Shown here one piece after another: positions 19,672 through 27,679 of a DNA stretch of 64,000 nucleotides. A program made the position numbers and the translations under genes. The stretch covers positions 1 to 64,000 of the forward strand of contig NZ_LT635475.1 of the NCBI RefSeq assembly GCF_900120165.1, given 5' to 3'. The notes beneath the pieces were generated by a model. The model had not been told where the DNA came from. It did no database searches and saw nothing but the letters and a program-made list of their open reading frames with translations. This DNA is from Ezakiella massiliensis (GTDB lineage: Bacteria > Bacillota > Clostridia > Tissierellales > Peptoniphilaceae). The number at the start of each line of letters is the position of its first letter. Position 1 is the first letter of the stretch.

Positions 19672-20118
19672 ATGAAAAAGAGAGATTATGCACCGATGAT
19701 AGCTTTGGCTGGGCTTACGGTAATTATGTTTTTAGTTGCAATTTTGGTAAAGAGCAAGAAGATTTTAATACTTACTGGAGTCGTTTATTTTGTTGCTTGC
19801 AATGTCATTATTGCATATAAGAGATGGATTAGACCAATCCATATAGTAATTAGCTTTGTCTCCTTACTTTTGGCCTGGTTTTTCACCTGGATTTTTCTCA
19901 AAGGTATAATAGGGTACGACCTGATGAAAATTTTGCTTATATTTAACTGTGGCTTGTATTGGCTAAATGCTCTTTTAACTGTGGTTGATTTTATTATAAG
20001 AAAAAAACGCAGACTCCCACAATATATAAGCATGGCCTGGTTTTTACTAACCACCATTATAATTTCATATATATTATACGTCTACGTTTTTAATTTTATA
20101 TCTATGTTATCTTTTTAG
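19672..20118 (+). CDS. Small integral membrane protein of unknown function
   Basis: 148-aa protein not recognised as a known family. It contains five hydrophobic segments of membrane-spanning length with short basic loops (for example KSKKI, YKRWIRP, RKKRRLP). The ATG at 19672 has ggaggtaat before it; an in-frame upstream ATG at 19645 overlaps the -10 box. It has its own promoter, and its 3' end overlaps the end of the convergent folC gene by 4 bases, so no terminator lies between the two. Confidence 0.7.
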   Translation: MKKRDYAPMIALAGLTVIMFLVAILVKSKKILILTGVVYFVACNVIIAYKRWIRPIHIVISFVSLLLAWFFTWIFLKGIIGYDLMKILLIFNCGLYWLNALLTVVDFIIRKKRRLPQYISMAWFLLTTIIISYILYVYVFNFISMLSF

Positions 20119-21431
20119 ATTAACTTTAAAACTTCACCAACCAAGTATAGCGAACCTGCGATGAGAATTAAATCATCAGGGTTTGCTATTTTTTTGGCGT
20201 AAGCTAGGGCATGATCAACATCTTCAAAGGCCTGGTCTGCGTCGGACTCTTTGGACAAGATATCAATGCTGGTGCTGTTGGAGTCACCGTTTGATGTGAC
20301 GATGAGTAAGTCTGATTTGGACCTCATAAACTTGGTCATGTCTTGGTGGTTTTTCCGGTCCATAATTGCGATTATTGTAATCAGTCTCTTGTGGTCAACA
20401 CCTTCTATAGACATAAATAGTTTTTCTATGGCGTCAACATTATGGGCTCCATCTAGTATTATCAGAGGATCTGTGCCTATTACTTGCATCCGACCCTTCC
20501 ACTGGGAATTGGAAAGAGAATTTGCAATTTTTTCTAGATTTGTATCGACATCAATATTAAAATACTCCAGGATTTTTATAATAGCCGCATAGGCGAGGGG
20601 GAAGTTTTCGCCCCTGATCAGGCCAAATTGCTTGGGATTTATTCTTACACTTTTATTTTCAAAAGTTACTTTAAATTCTCCCTTAACAGGAATATTATCT
20701 GGCAAGATAAAATCTTTGTAATCATAAAGTTTAAAGTTATTTAGTTTGGAGGCTTCTTCATTTATAACATCATGAGCTAGGCCTTTGTTAAGAGTAATTG
20801 AAGAAGTATTGTCCTTCATTATGCCGGCCTTGTGCCAGGCAATCGATTCTATAGTATTACCCAGGGCAGATATGTGGTCGATGGACAGGGAAGTGATTAC
20901 AGATAAAATGCTTTGACCAAGAACTTTTGTGGCGTCGCATCTACCGCCAACTCCGGCTTCTAAAACTACAAGGTCCAGATTTTTATTGGCAAAATAAATA
21001 TTTGCAACTAATGTCAGAACTTCAAAGTAAGTGAAGTCGCCATATTCGTTCTTAATTTCTGCTTCAAGTTCGGATATTAAGTCAATCAAGGCATAAAATA
21101 TATTATCAGGAATTTCCCCGTCGCTTGTAAGAATTCTTTCATTGTAGGAAACCAGATGAGGGGAGGTGTAGAGGCCAGCCCGCATGCCAAAATCATTTAA
21201 GCAGTCAAAAATTGCCTTGGAAACAGTTCCCTTGCCGTTTGTGCCAACGATATTTATAACTTTTATTGGCTGCAAATCCAAAAGACCAAGGGCAGCCCTC
21301 ATCCTATTTAGCTCACGGTCAGGAGGGTTTCCAGCTCGTGACTCAAGATGATCAATAATTTTATTGATTTCCTCTTTTGAAAAAGATTTTTCGCTTGCAA
21401 AAATTTTATGAATTTTTTCCTTGTAAGTCAT
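20115..21431 (-). CDS. folC: Folylpolyglutamate synthase / dihydrofolate synthase
   Basis: 438-aa Mur-ligase-type enzyme adding glutamate to folates (and possibly to dihydropteroate). The P-loop GTNGKGTVSKAIFD, the GLYTSPHLVSYNERI segment with its folate-site residues, and the C-terminal ILDGAHNVDAIEKL Mur-ligase motif are present. The ATG at 21431 was chosen since it overlaps the stop of the upstream YitT gene (TAATG) and has a ggaggagg sequence upstream; a GTG further upstream would fall inside that site. Polyglutamylated folates feed the gcv, fhs and purN/H reactions in this window. Confidence 0.93.
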   Translation of the reverse strand: MTYKEKIHKIFASEKSFSKEEINKIIDHLESRAGNPPDRELNRMRAALGLLDLQPIKVINIVGTNGKGTVSKAIFDCLNDFGMRAGLYTSPHLVSYNERILTSDGEIPDNIFYALIDLISELEAEIKNEYGDFTYFEVLTLVANIYFANKNLDLVVLEAGVGGRCDATKVLGQSILSVITSLSIDHISALGNTIESIAWHKAGIMKDNTSSITLNKGLAHDVINEEASKLNNFKLYDYKDFILPDNIPVKGEFKVTFENKSVRINPKQFGLIRGENFPLAYAAIIKILEYFNIDVDTNLEKIANSLSNSQWKGRMQVIGTDPLIILDGAHNVDAIEKLFMSIEGVDHKRLITIIAIMDRKNHQDMTKFMRSKSDLLIVTSNGDSNSTSIDILSKESDADQAFEDVDHALAYAKKIANPDDLILIAGSLYLVGEVLKLI

Positions 21432-22303
21432 TATCCTATAAACCTCCTCCACTTTTCTCCTAGTACTTCATTTGTACTTGAGACTAAAACAAAGGCTTTA
21501 GGGTCGATTGAATGTACATAGGCCTTTAATTGCATGTACTCACGATTGTTTATTGCTGTCAAAATCATCTTGCGCTTCTCGTGGGTGTATGCACCTTCGC
21601 TTGGAATTAAGTTTGCACTCCTGTGTAGGTCATTTATAATAAAGTCAGAGACTTCATCGACTTTTGATGTATTTATAAAGCACATCTTGGATGAGTTTAG
21701 TCCATCAATTACAGTATTTATTAAAACCGAGTTGATAAGAACACCAATAAATGAATAGAGCATAAGCTCTGTGCCAAAGGCCAAACCAGCCATAATTACC
21801 ACAATCATATCTGTTATAAAGCAGCCAATGCTTAAGTTTAGACCAAAGTATTTTTGTAGGATTTTGGCGATAATATCAGTGCCACCAGTAGAAGTATATT
21901 GGTTAAGGACCAGGCCAACGCCAGCGCCTTGGAGAATTGTGCCGACTAGTAAGATCAAAATTAAATTATCTGAAAGCGGCTTTGGATTTGGGAAAATAAT
22001 TTCAAAGAGCCAGACCACAGCGGACAAGGTCATGCCTACGATAATAGTCTTGACCCCAAAACTCTTGCCGACAAATATTAAACCGACTGCAAATAAAATT
22101 ATATTTAATACTGTATAAATTGGACCAACATTAAAGGGTAGGTAGTGGGCAAGGACGATTGCAAGACCGCCGGCACCACCTGTGGTAAGGTTGCTGGGAA
22201 CCAAAAAGAAATGGACAGCCGTTGCAACCATTATAATGCCTAAGCTTATTAGTGATAGCTCCTTAAGATTAGTAGATTTTTTATTATTTAAATTTTTATC
22301 CAT
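21431..22303 (-). CDS. YitT family membrane protein (paralogue A)
   Basis: 290-aa YitT-family protein with five to six N-terminal membrane segments and a C-terminal DUF2179 domain (NNREYMQLKAYVHSIDPKAF). It is closely similar along its whole length to the next gene upstream, sharing long identical runs such as FFLVPSNLTTGGAGGLAIVL, so the two are a tandem duplication. Start at 22303 has agggggtat upstream. The longer frame beginning at 22423 would run through the terminator and promoter and was rejected. Function unknown. Coupled to folC by a one-base stop/start overlap. Confidence 0.85.
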   Translation of the reverse strand: MDKNLNNKKSTNLKELSLISLGIIMVATAVHFFLVPSNLTTGGAGGLAIVLAHYLPFNVGPIYTVLNIILFAVGLIFVGKSFGVKTIIVGMTLSAVVWLFEIIFPNPKPLSDNLILILLVGTILQGAGVGLVLNQYTSTGGTDIIAKILQKYFGLNLSIGCFITDMIVVIMAGLAFGTELMLYSFIGVLINSVLINTVIDGLNSSKMCFINTSKVDEVSDFIINDLHRSANLIPSEGAYTHEKRKMILTAINNREYMQLKAYVHSIDPKAFVLVSSTNEVLGEKWRRFIG

Positions 22304-22334
22304 AAATATACCCCCTAAAAAACAAACTGGGATT

Positions 22335-22343
22335 ATTATAACA
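22335..22343 (-). promoter_or_regulatory. Extended -10 promoter of YitT paralogue A-folC
   Basis: On the minus strand TGtTATAAT, an extended -10. The following leader (cccagtttgttttttaggg) closely resembles the leader of paralogue B, so promoter and leader were duplicated with the gene. Confidence 0.7.
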
Positions 22344-22397
22344 CAAAAAAGAACAAATACATAAATTACTGCTATAAATTTAGCAGAAAAAAGAAAA

Positions 22398-22422
22398 TGC
22401 CAGGTAAAAATCTTACCTGGCA
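22398..22422 (-). terminator. Terminator between the two YitT paralogues
   Basis: Perfect 10-bp stem tgccaggtaa / ttacctggca with a five-base loop; on the minus strand it is followed by a T-rich run. It separates the two transcripts. Confidence 0.85.
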
Positions 22423-22435
22423 AAACTATTTTATC

Positions 22436-23308
22436 TTATCCGATAAACTTTCTCCATTTTTCACCTAGAACTTCGTTGGCACTTGAAACGACCACAAAGG
22501 CCTTGGGATCAATTGAGTGAACAAATTCCTTTAGCCTCATAAACTCACGGTTGTTAATGGCTGTTAGAATTAATTGAAATTCCTGTTGAGAATAAGCACC
22601 GCGACTGTTTAAAAGGTTGGCAGACCTGTCCAAGTCTTTGATAATAAATTCACAGACTTCTGGTACCTTGCAGGTGTTAATATAGCAAAGCTTGGATGAG
22701 TTTAATCCATCAATTACAATGTCGATTAGGGCTGAGTTTATTAAAACACCGACAACTGAGTAGAGCATGAGCTCAAAACCAAAGGCAATTCCAGCTAGGA
22801 CAACTACGACAAAGTCAGCTATAAAGCAACCAATACTTAGGTTTAGGCCAAAGTATTTTTGAAAAATCTTGGCGATAATATCTGTGCCGCCTGTTGATGT
22901 GTATTGGTTTAAAACGATTCCGACTCCAGCACCTTGGATAATAGTTCCTAAAAACACAATTAAAAATAAGTTGTCCGAGAGTGGAGCAGGGTTTGGATAA
23001 AGAATTTCCAAAAGCCAAACAACTCCTGACAATGAAAGGGTAACGATAACAGTTTTCAGACCGAAGTCTTTGCCAATAAATACCAGCCCAACTAAAAACA
23101 AAATAATATTTAAAGCTGTATATATTGGACCAACATCGAAGGGCAGGTAGTGGGCAAGAACAATTGCAAGTCCACCAGCTCCACCAGTAGTTAAATTACT
23201 TGGAACTAGGAAAAAATGAATAGCCACAGCCACCATTAAAACTCCAATAGTAATAAGTACAATCTCCTTGGTGGTCGTGGTTCTTTTTGATTTTACAGTT
23301 ACATCCAT
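22436..23308 (-). CDS. YitT family membrane protein (paralogue B)
   Basis: 290-aa YitT-family protein with the same plan as its downstream neighbour: hydrophobic N-terminal half (VLITIGVLMVAVAIHFFLVP), QYTSTGGTDIIAKI, and C-terminal DUF2179 domain with NNREFMRLKEFVHSIDPKAF. The start has aaggaggt 7 bases upstream. Transcribed alone from an extended -10 promoter and ended by its own hairpin. A more distant third family member is at 11.2 kb. Molecular function of YitT proteins remains unknown. Confidence 0.85.
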   Translation of the reverse strand: MDVTVKSKRTTTTKEIVLITIGVLMVAVAIHFFLVPSNLTTGGAGGLAIVLAHYLPFDVGPIYTALNIILFLVGLVFIGKDFGLKTVIVTLSLSGVVWLLEILYPNPAPLSDNLFLIVFLGTIIQGAGVGIVLNQYTSTGGTDIIAKIFQKYFGLNLSIGCFIADFVVVVLAGIAFGFELMLYSVVGVLINSALIDIVIDGLNSSKLCYINTCKVPEVCEFIIKDLDRSANLLNSRGAYSQQEFQLILTAINNREFMRLKEFVHSIDPKAFVVVSSANEVLGEKWRKFIG

Positions 23309-23341
23309 ATGTCAAACCTCCTTAAAAAATAAACTGAGACA

Positions 23342-23350
23342 ATTATAGCA
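23342..23350 (-). promoter_or_regulatory. Extended -10 promoter of YitT paralogue B
   Basis: TGcTATAAT on the minus strand, followed by a leader resembling that of paralogue A. Confidence 0.7.
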
Positions 23351-23745
23351 CAAAAACAAAAATAAACATAAATTAGCAATAGAGGTTTATCATATAAAAG
23401 CAAGGACCTAAAGGTATTTTTTATTATAGAAGTGTTTAGGGAAAAAATGGTAAAATAAAAGCAAGTCGGACATGGGTATAATTGTCAAAATGAAAGGAAG
23501 AATCTGTAAGCATATATTAAAATAAAGGCAGGAATCTAGGTGAAATTGAAAGAGTAAGGACGCGCTCAACTATAAAAGGAGAGACAAGGACTTGGGTGCA
23601 ATTAAAAAATAAGGTATTACAAGTGCTTATAAATAAATATTGGCATTGATTCACTTGCAAAAATAAAAATGTGGCCTGAAATTTGTAAAAAGACTTAAAA
23701 AGATGTAGAATTAATATGGGTGAATGAAGTAAAAAAAATTTTAGC
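23351..23745. other. Gene-free A-rich stretch with faint repeats
   Basis: Nearly 400 bp without a credible ORF. Three imperfect copies of a motif like ggacttgggtgcaatt recur about every 60 bases (near 23467, 23532 and 23590). They may be remnants of a decayed gene or weak repeats. No hairpin with T-run and no RNA gene was recognised. Confidence 0.35.
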
Positions 23746-23794
23746 TTGACATAATTATTTGCCTATGATAATATAAGCTTATCGTAATTGATAA
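23746..23794 (+). promoter_or_regulatory. Promoter and palindromic operator of the metal transporter
   Basis: TTGACA, 17 bp, TAATAT with TG extension. Just downstream, over the expected start site, lies the palindrome ttatc-gtaatt-gataa (23779-23794). Position and symmetry fit an operator for a metal-sensing repressor (Zur, MntR or DtxR type); which one cannot be told. The half-site tcgtaat recalls Zur boxes, but the full Zur consensus is not present. Confidence 0.6.
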
Positions 23795-23821
23795 AAATTA
23801 TTAATTAGACAAGGAGATTTT

Positions 23822-24736
23822 ATGAAAAAAACTTTTATTTTTATTTTATTAATAGCATTAATTTTTACAGGGTGCGGCCCAAAGACAGAAAACCTTGCCA
23901 GTGACAAAAGAAAAGTTACTGTTACAACTTCATTTCTTTATGATATGGTAAAGGTCATTGCAGGTGATAGTGTAGAGAGGGATTTGATTATTCCAGCTGG
24001 AGAAGACCCACATTTATATTTGATGAAGCCCGAGGATTCTAAAAAACTTGAGAGAGCTGACCTTGTTTTGTATCACGGTTTGCACTTTGAAGGTAAGATG
24101 AATGAGGCCCTCGAGGCAGTTGGAGTTCCAGTAACAAAAGATTTTTCAGATCAAGAGATAGGAACTATCGATGGCGATGAAACAGAATTAGACCCGCATT
24201 TTTGGTTTGATATTTCTCTTTATAAGAAGGCAACTATTACAGCTTGCGAGGAATTAAAGAAACTTGTGCCAGAAAAAGCTGAAGAATATCAAAAGAATTG
24301 TGACGAGTATCTAGGAGAACTTGATAAGCTAGATGCTTATAATAGGGAAAGACTTGATGAGATACCGGTCGAATCAAGATATATCGTAACTCCACATGAT
24401 GCATTTAATTACATGTCCAGGCATTATAATATTCCTGTCATAGCTCCACAAGGTGTTTCAACCGAAACTGAGGTTGGGGTTAAGGATATGGATGAAACTG
24501 CAAACTTTATCTATGAACACAAAATCAAGGCAATTTTTGCAGAGAGCACAACGGACCCTAAGAGGATGGAGGCCCTTAGAGCTTCTGTTTTGAAAAAGGG
24601 TTTTGATGTCTTGGTAGTTCAAGGCGAAGGCAATGAATTGTTTTCTGACAGCTTGGCAACAGAGGGCAAAAAAGGAGACAACTATATTGATATGTACAAA
24701 CACAATATTGATTTGATCGTAAACAATTTAAAGTAG
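23822..24736 (+). CDS. Metal ABC transporter substrate-binding lipoprotein (TroA/MntA-like)
   Basis: 304-aa cluster A-I binding protein for Mn, Zn or Fe. A lipoprotein signal with lipobox FTGC gives a membrane anchor. Metal ligands are recognisable: His in GEDPHLY, His in ELDPHFWFD, Glu in FAESTTD and Asp near the C-terminus in YIDMYKHN. The His-rich loop of ZnuA is absent, which favours a Mn/Fe-type TroA/MntA protein over a high-affinity Zn system; this is an inference. First gene of a four-gene operon. Confidence 0.88.
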   Translation: MKKTFIFILLIALIFTGCGPKTENLASDKRKVTVTTSFLYDMVKVIAGDSVERDLIIPAGEDPHLYLMKPEDSKKLERADLVLYHGLHFEGKMNEALEAVGVPVTKDFSDQEIGTIDGDETELDPHFWFDISLYKKATITACEELKKLVPEKAEEYQKNCDEYLGELDKLDAYNRERLDEIPVESRYIVTPHDAFNYMSRHYNIPVIAPQGVSTETEVGVKDMDETANFIYEHKIKAIFAESTTDPKRMEALRASVLKKGFDVLVVQGEGNELFSDSLATEGKKGDNYIDMYKHNIDLIVNNLK

Positions 24737-24743
24737 GTGACTA

Positions 24744-25466
24744 ATGAAGGATGAAATAATTATAGATGTTGAAGATTTAACTTTAGCTTACAACGAAAAC
24801 CCAGTTGTATGGGATGCTGATGCCCAAATTATAAATAATTCAAGGACGGCTATTATTGGACCAAACGGAGCTGGTAAGTCGACATTTCTAAAGGGAATTT
24901 TGGGACTAATAAAGCCCTTGGCCGGTGAAGTTAAGATTATGGGGAAGAGCCCAAAGGATGCGAGAAAGCATATTGCATATATTCCTCAAACAGCTAGTGT
25001 AAATTGGGATTTTCCAACAAATGTTTTAGACGTGGTTCTTATGGGCCGCTATAAAAGTTTGGGCTGGATCAAAAGACCTGGCAAAAAAGATATGGAAATC
25101 GCAAAGCAAGCCCTAAATAAAATGGGCATGTACGAATACAAAAACAGACAGATATCTGAATTATCTGGAGGTCAAAGGCAAAGAGTTTTTTTAGCTCGTG
25201 CAATTTGTAGTGATGCTCAAATTTATTTTATGGATGAGCCCCTTGCAGGTGTGGACATGACAACAGAAAAGATTATCATGGATACCATTAAAGAATTCCA
25301 AGCAAATGGCAAGACCATAGTAGCAGTCCATCACGATTTAAATACAATTAAAGAATATTTTGACCACCTTGTTATTATAAATAGAAGGGTCATTGCCTAT
25401 GGGCCAATGGACCAAGTATTTACGGAAGAAAATTTGCAAATAGCATACAAAAAGGGGCGTGATTAA
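24744..25466 (+). CDS. Metal ABC transporter ATP-binding protein
   Basis: 240-aa ATPase with Walker A GPNGAGKST, Q-loop YIPQTASVNWDFP (the Asp/Trp/Phe-Pro signature of Mn/Zn transporters), ABC signature LSGGQRQRVFLARAI, Walker B IYFMDEPLAGVD and H-loop HHD. It energises the two membrane subunits encoded next. Seven bases separate it from the lipoprotein gene; aggtgact acts as a modest ribosome binding site. Confidence 0.92.
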   Translation: MKDEIIIDVEDLTLAYNENPVVWDADAQIINNSRTAIIGPNGAGKSTFLKGILGLIKPLAGEVKIMGKSPKDARKHIAYIPQTASVNWDFPTNVLDVVLMGRYKSLGWIKRPGKKDMEIAKQALNKMGMYEYKNRQISELSGGQRQRVFLARAICSDAQIYFMDEPLAGVDMTTEKIIMDTIKEFQANGKTIVAVHHDLNTIKEYFDHLVIINRRVIAYGPMDQVFTEENLQIAYKKGRD

Positions 25467-26348
25467 GTGAAAGACTTATTTACCAACCACCTCTTTATTA
25501 TGGTTGCTATTGGCACAACATTACTTGGTATAGCCTCGGCGATGATTGGTACAATAACGGTTTTAAACAAAAAAAGCTTGATAGGCGATGCTATTGGCCA
25601 TTCAAGTTTTCCCGGTATTGTTATTGCTTTTATGATATTTTCCACCAGGTCGCCTTATGTACTTTTGATGGGGGCAGTCTTTAGTGGATTTCTGGCCTAT
25701 ATGATTATCCAAAGGATTGCAAAGGCAGAGACCCATAAGACGGACACAAGTCTTGCGGTTGTGCTATCAGGTTTTTTTGGACTTGGTATGGCACTTAATA
25801 GTTATATTCAAGGCAACCCATCTTATCAGGGAGCATCTCAAAGTGGGCTTGCCAATTATATTTTTGGCCAAGCAGCCTTTATAACCAAGCAAGACCTCTG
25901 GTTAATCTTTGGTGTGAGCCTTGTGTCAATGCTCGTGATGACTTTGTTTTATAAAGAAATCAAGCTATATGTCTTTGACGCCCAGTATATGGAAGCATCT
26001 GGCTTTAACAATAAAATTATAGATACAATCATAACCATAACCATGGTTGCCATTATTGCTGCAGGATTAAAGGTTGTTGGATCAATTTTGATTTCTTCAA
26101 TGCTAATTGCACCAGTAGTTGCTGCCATGCAGTGGAGTAAAAAATACAATGCGGTGGTTTTGATCGCCGCTTTGGTAGGTGGCCTATCAAGTTTTATTGG
26201 AACGGTATTTTCAAGTCTCTATGCCGGAGTATCAACTGGACCTGCTATTGTTCTTGTCATGAGCTTTATTGCAATTATTTCAATAATTTTTGGCAGGTGG
26301 GGGGTTGTAAAGACTGCTCTTAGAAGGAGGGCTATTAAAAATGTTTGA
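25467..26348 (+). CDS. Metal ABC transporter permease (first subunit)
   Basis: 293-aa ABC-3 family permease with about eight hydrophobic segments. Motifs typical of the family include SLIGDAIGHSSFPGIVIAF near the N-terminus and VVGSILISSMLIAPVVAAM late in the protein. It starts with GTG directly after the ATPase stop codon (taagtg) and has aagggg upstream. Overlaps the next permease by 8 bases. Confidence 0.9.
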   Translation: MKDLFTNHLFIMVAIGTTLLGIASAMIGTITVLNKKSLIGDAIGHSSFPGIVIAFMIFSTRSPYVLLMGAVFSGFLAYMIIQRIAKAETHKTDTSLAVVLSGFFGLGMALNSYIQGNPSYQGASQSGLANYIFGQAAFITKQDLWLIFGVSLVSMLVMTLFYKEIKLYVFDAQYMEASGFNNKIIDTIITITMVAIIAAGLKVVGSILISSMLIAPVVAAMQWSKKYNAVVLIAALVGGLSSFIGTVFSSLYAGVSTGPAIVLVMSFIAIISIIFGRWGVVKTALRRRAIKNV

Positions 26349-27438
26349 GATTTATTTGACAATGCTAATCACTGCAATTGCTCTTTCGATTATTGGAACA
26401 TTTTTAGTTCTTAGAAATCTTTCTATGACGGCAGATGGCATTAGCCACTCTGTGCTTTTGGGCATCGTTGTTGGATTTTTAATTTCCAGAGACTTTAACA
26501 GTCCAGTTTTAATTGTTGGAGCTGTACTTGCAGGCTTGCTTACAGTTGTATTGGTTGAACTCTTGTTAAAGTCTGGCAGAATCAACGAAGACTCGGCCCT
26601 TGGAATTGTTTTCCCATTATTATTCTCCCTTGGAGTTATAATAATGAGCAGGATTTTAAAGAACACTCATCTTTGTGTTGATGGAGTCCTTATGGGGGAA
26701 ATTCTAATGAGCAAGTTCAACAGAACTGTGTTTTTAGGAATTGATATGCCGGTTGCCTTAAAGATGGCTCTAATTGTATTGACAGTAAATTTGCTATTTA
26801 TAATGGTATTTTTCAAAGAGCTAAAGGTCACTGCCTTTGACACTGGATTTGCAATCATATCTGGTTTTTCAGCAGCCTTTATCCACTATATGACTATGAC
26901 CTTGGTCAGCCTTAACTCAGTTATTGCTTTTAACTCTGTGGGAAGCATCTTGGTAATTTCATTTATGGTAGCACCTGCTGCTTCGGCAATTCTACTAACC
27001 AAAGATCTCAGAGATTCAATACTGCTTACAATTTTAATAGCTTTTATTAATGTAAGTTTAGGAGTTTATCTAGGCTACAATTTAAATATTAATATAGCTG
27101 GTACCACGGCTCTTATAGGCATGCTAACCTATATTATCTGCCATATAATAAAGCCGGGAGGTCTTATGACCAAGCTTTTAAACCGCAAAAAGCAGTTGGA
27201 TTATTTGAACGAAGTACTCGTGCTTATTCACATACAAAACCACATGGGTCATGATAACCAAAATATTGAACTTGGTGTAAACACAATTCAAGATCATTTA
27301 AAGATGAATTTAAATACCATGAATGAGACCATAGATAGGTTGATGGATAAAAATATAATTCAAGCTGGTGAATTTTATTCGCTTACAGATAAGGGGATAG
27401 AATATTTTAGAGAAATTGAAAAGAGAAATGGAATTTAA
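26341..27438 (+). CDS. Metal ABC transporter permease with C-terminal winged-helix domain
   Basis: 365-aa ABC-3 permease. Residues 1-280 are the usual membrane domain (LSMTADGISHSVLLGI; VGSILVISFMVAPAASA). Residues about 285-365 are soluble and resemble a DtxR/MntR-type winged helix: a helix VLVLIHIQNHM, a recognition-helix-like segment, then RLMDKNIIQAGEFYSLTDKGIEYF, the wing and following helix. Permeases with DtxR-like tails are known (MntC of Bacillus, YtgCR of Chlamydia). The metal-binding dimerisation domain of DtxR is not present, so the tail may sense or dock rather than repress. Confidence 0.85.
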   Translation: MFEIYLTMLITAIALSIIGTFLVLRNLSMTADGISHSVLLGIVVGFLISRDFNSPVLIVGAVLAGLLTVVLVELLLKSGRINEDSALGIVFPLLFSLGVIIMSRILKNTHLCVDGVLMGEILMSKFNRTVFLGIDMPVALKMALIVLTVNLLFIMVFFKELKVTAFDTGFAIISGFSAAFIHYMTMTLVSLNSVIAFNSVGSILVISFMVAPAASAILLTKDLRDSILLTILIAFINVSLGVYLGYNLNINIAGTTALIGMLTYIICHIIKPGGLMTKLLNRKKQLDYLNEVLVLIHIQNHMGHDNQNIELGVNTIQDHLKMNLNTMNETIDRLMDKNIIQAGEFYSLTDKGIEYFREIEKRNGI

Positions 27439-27440
27439 AT

Positions 27441-27466
27441 AAACTCCGGATGGCCGGAGTTTTTTA
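27441..27466 (+). terminator. Terminator of the metal transporter operon
   Basis: Stem aaactccgg / ccggagttt with loop atgg and a T-run, directly after the stop codon. Confidence 0.9.
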
Positions 27467-27544
27467 TTTGCATTAAATTAATTCTAAAAAATTAATTTCA
27501 AAATAAATGAAAAGGGCAGAGGTAAATGGTTATGTATTTTTAAA

Positions 27545-27576
27545 AAATAAAAAAACTGCGAAATAAATCGCAGTTT
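27545..27576 (-). terminator. Terminator of metK and the small ORF
   Basis: Stem aaactgcg / cgcagttt; on the minus strand a run of seven T follows. It begins at the stop codon of the 34-aa ORF, so that ORF is inside the metK transcript. Confidence 0.88.
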
Positions 27577-27679
27577 ATAAGATTCCTTCTTTCTTCATTA
27601 GCAAGTACAAGAGCAGAGACATTAGAAGCAAAGCACTTCCAACTAAAAAAGCTCTTTTTAAAAACGGATCTTTTAACAT
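27575..27679 (-). CDS. 34-aa single-span membrane protein, overlaps end of metK
   Basis: Short ORF beginning [14 protein letters not shown] and ending MKKEGIL. It has a central hydrophobic helix of about 17 residues ([16 protein letters not shown]) flanked by basic residues, the plan of a small membrane protein. It starts 7 bases inside the end of metK in another frame, with aaggtgg about 12 bases before the ATG (within metK), and stops exactly where the metK terminator begins. The location between a gene and its terminator and the clean membrane-helix pattern support a real gene; conservation has not been tested. Confidence 0.55.
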   Translation of the reverse strand: MLKDPFLKRAFLVGSALLLMSLLLYLLMKKEGIL

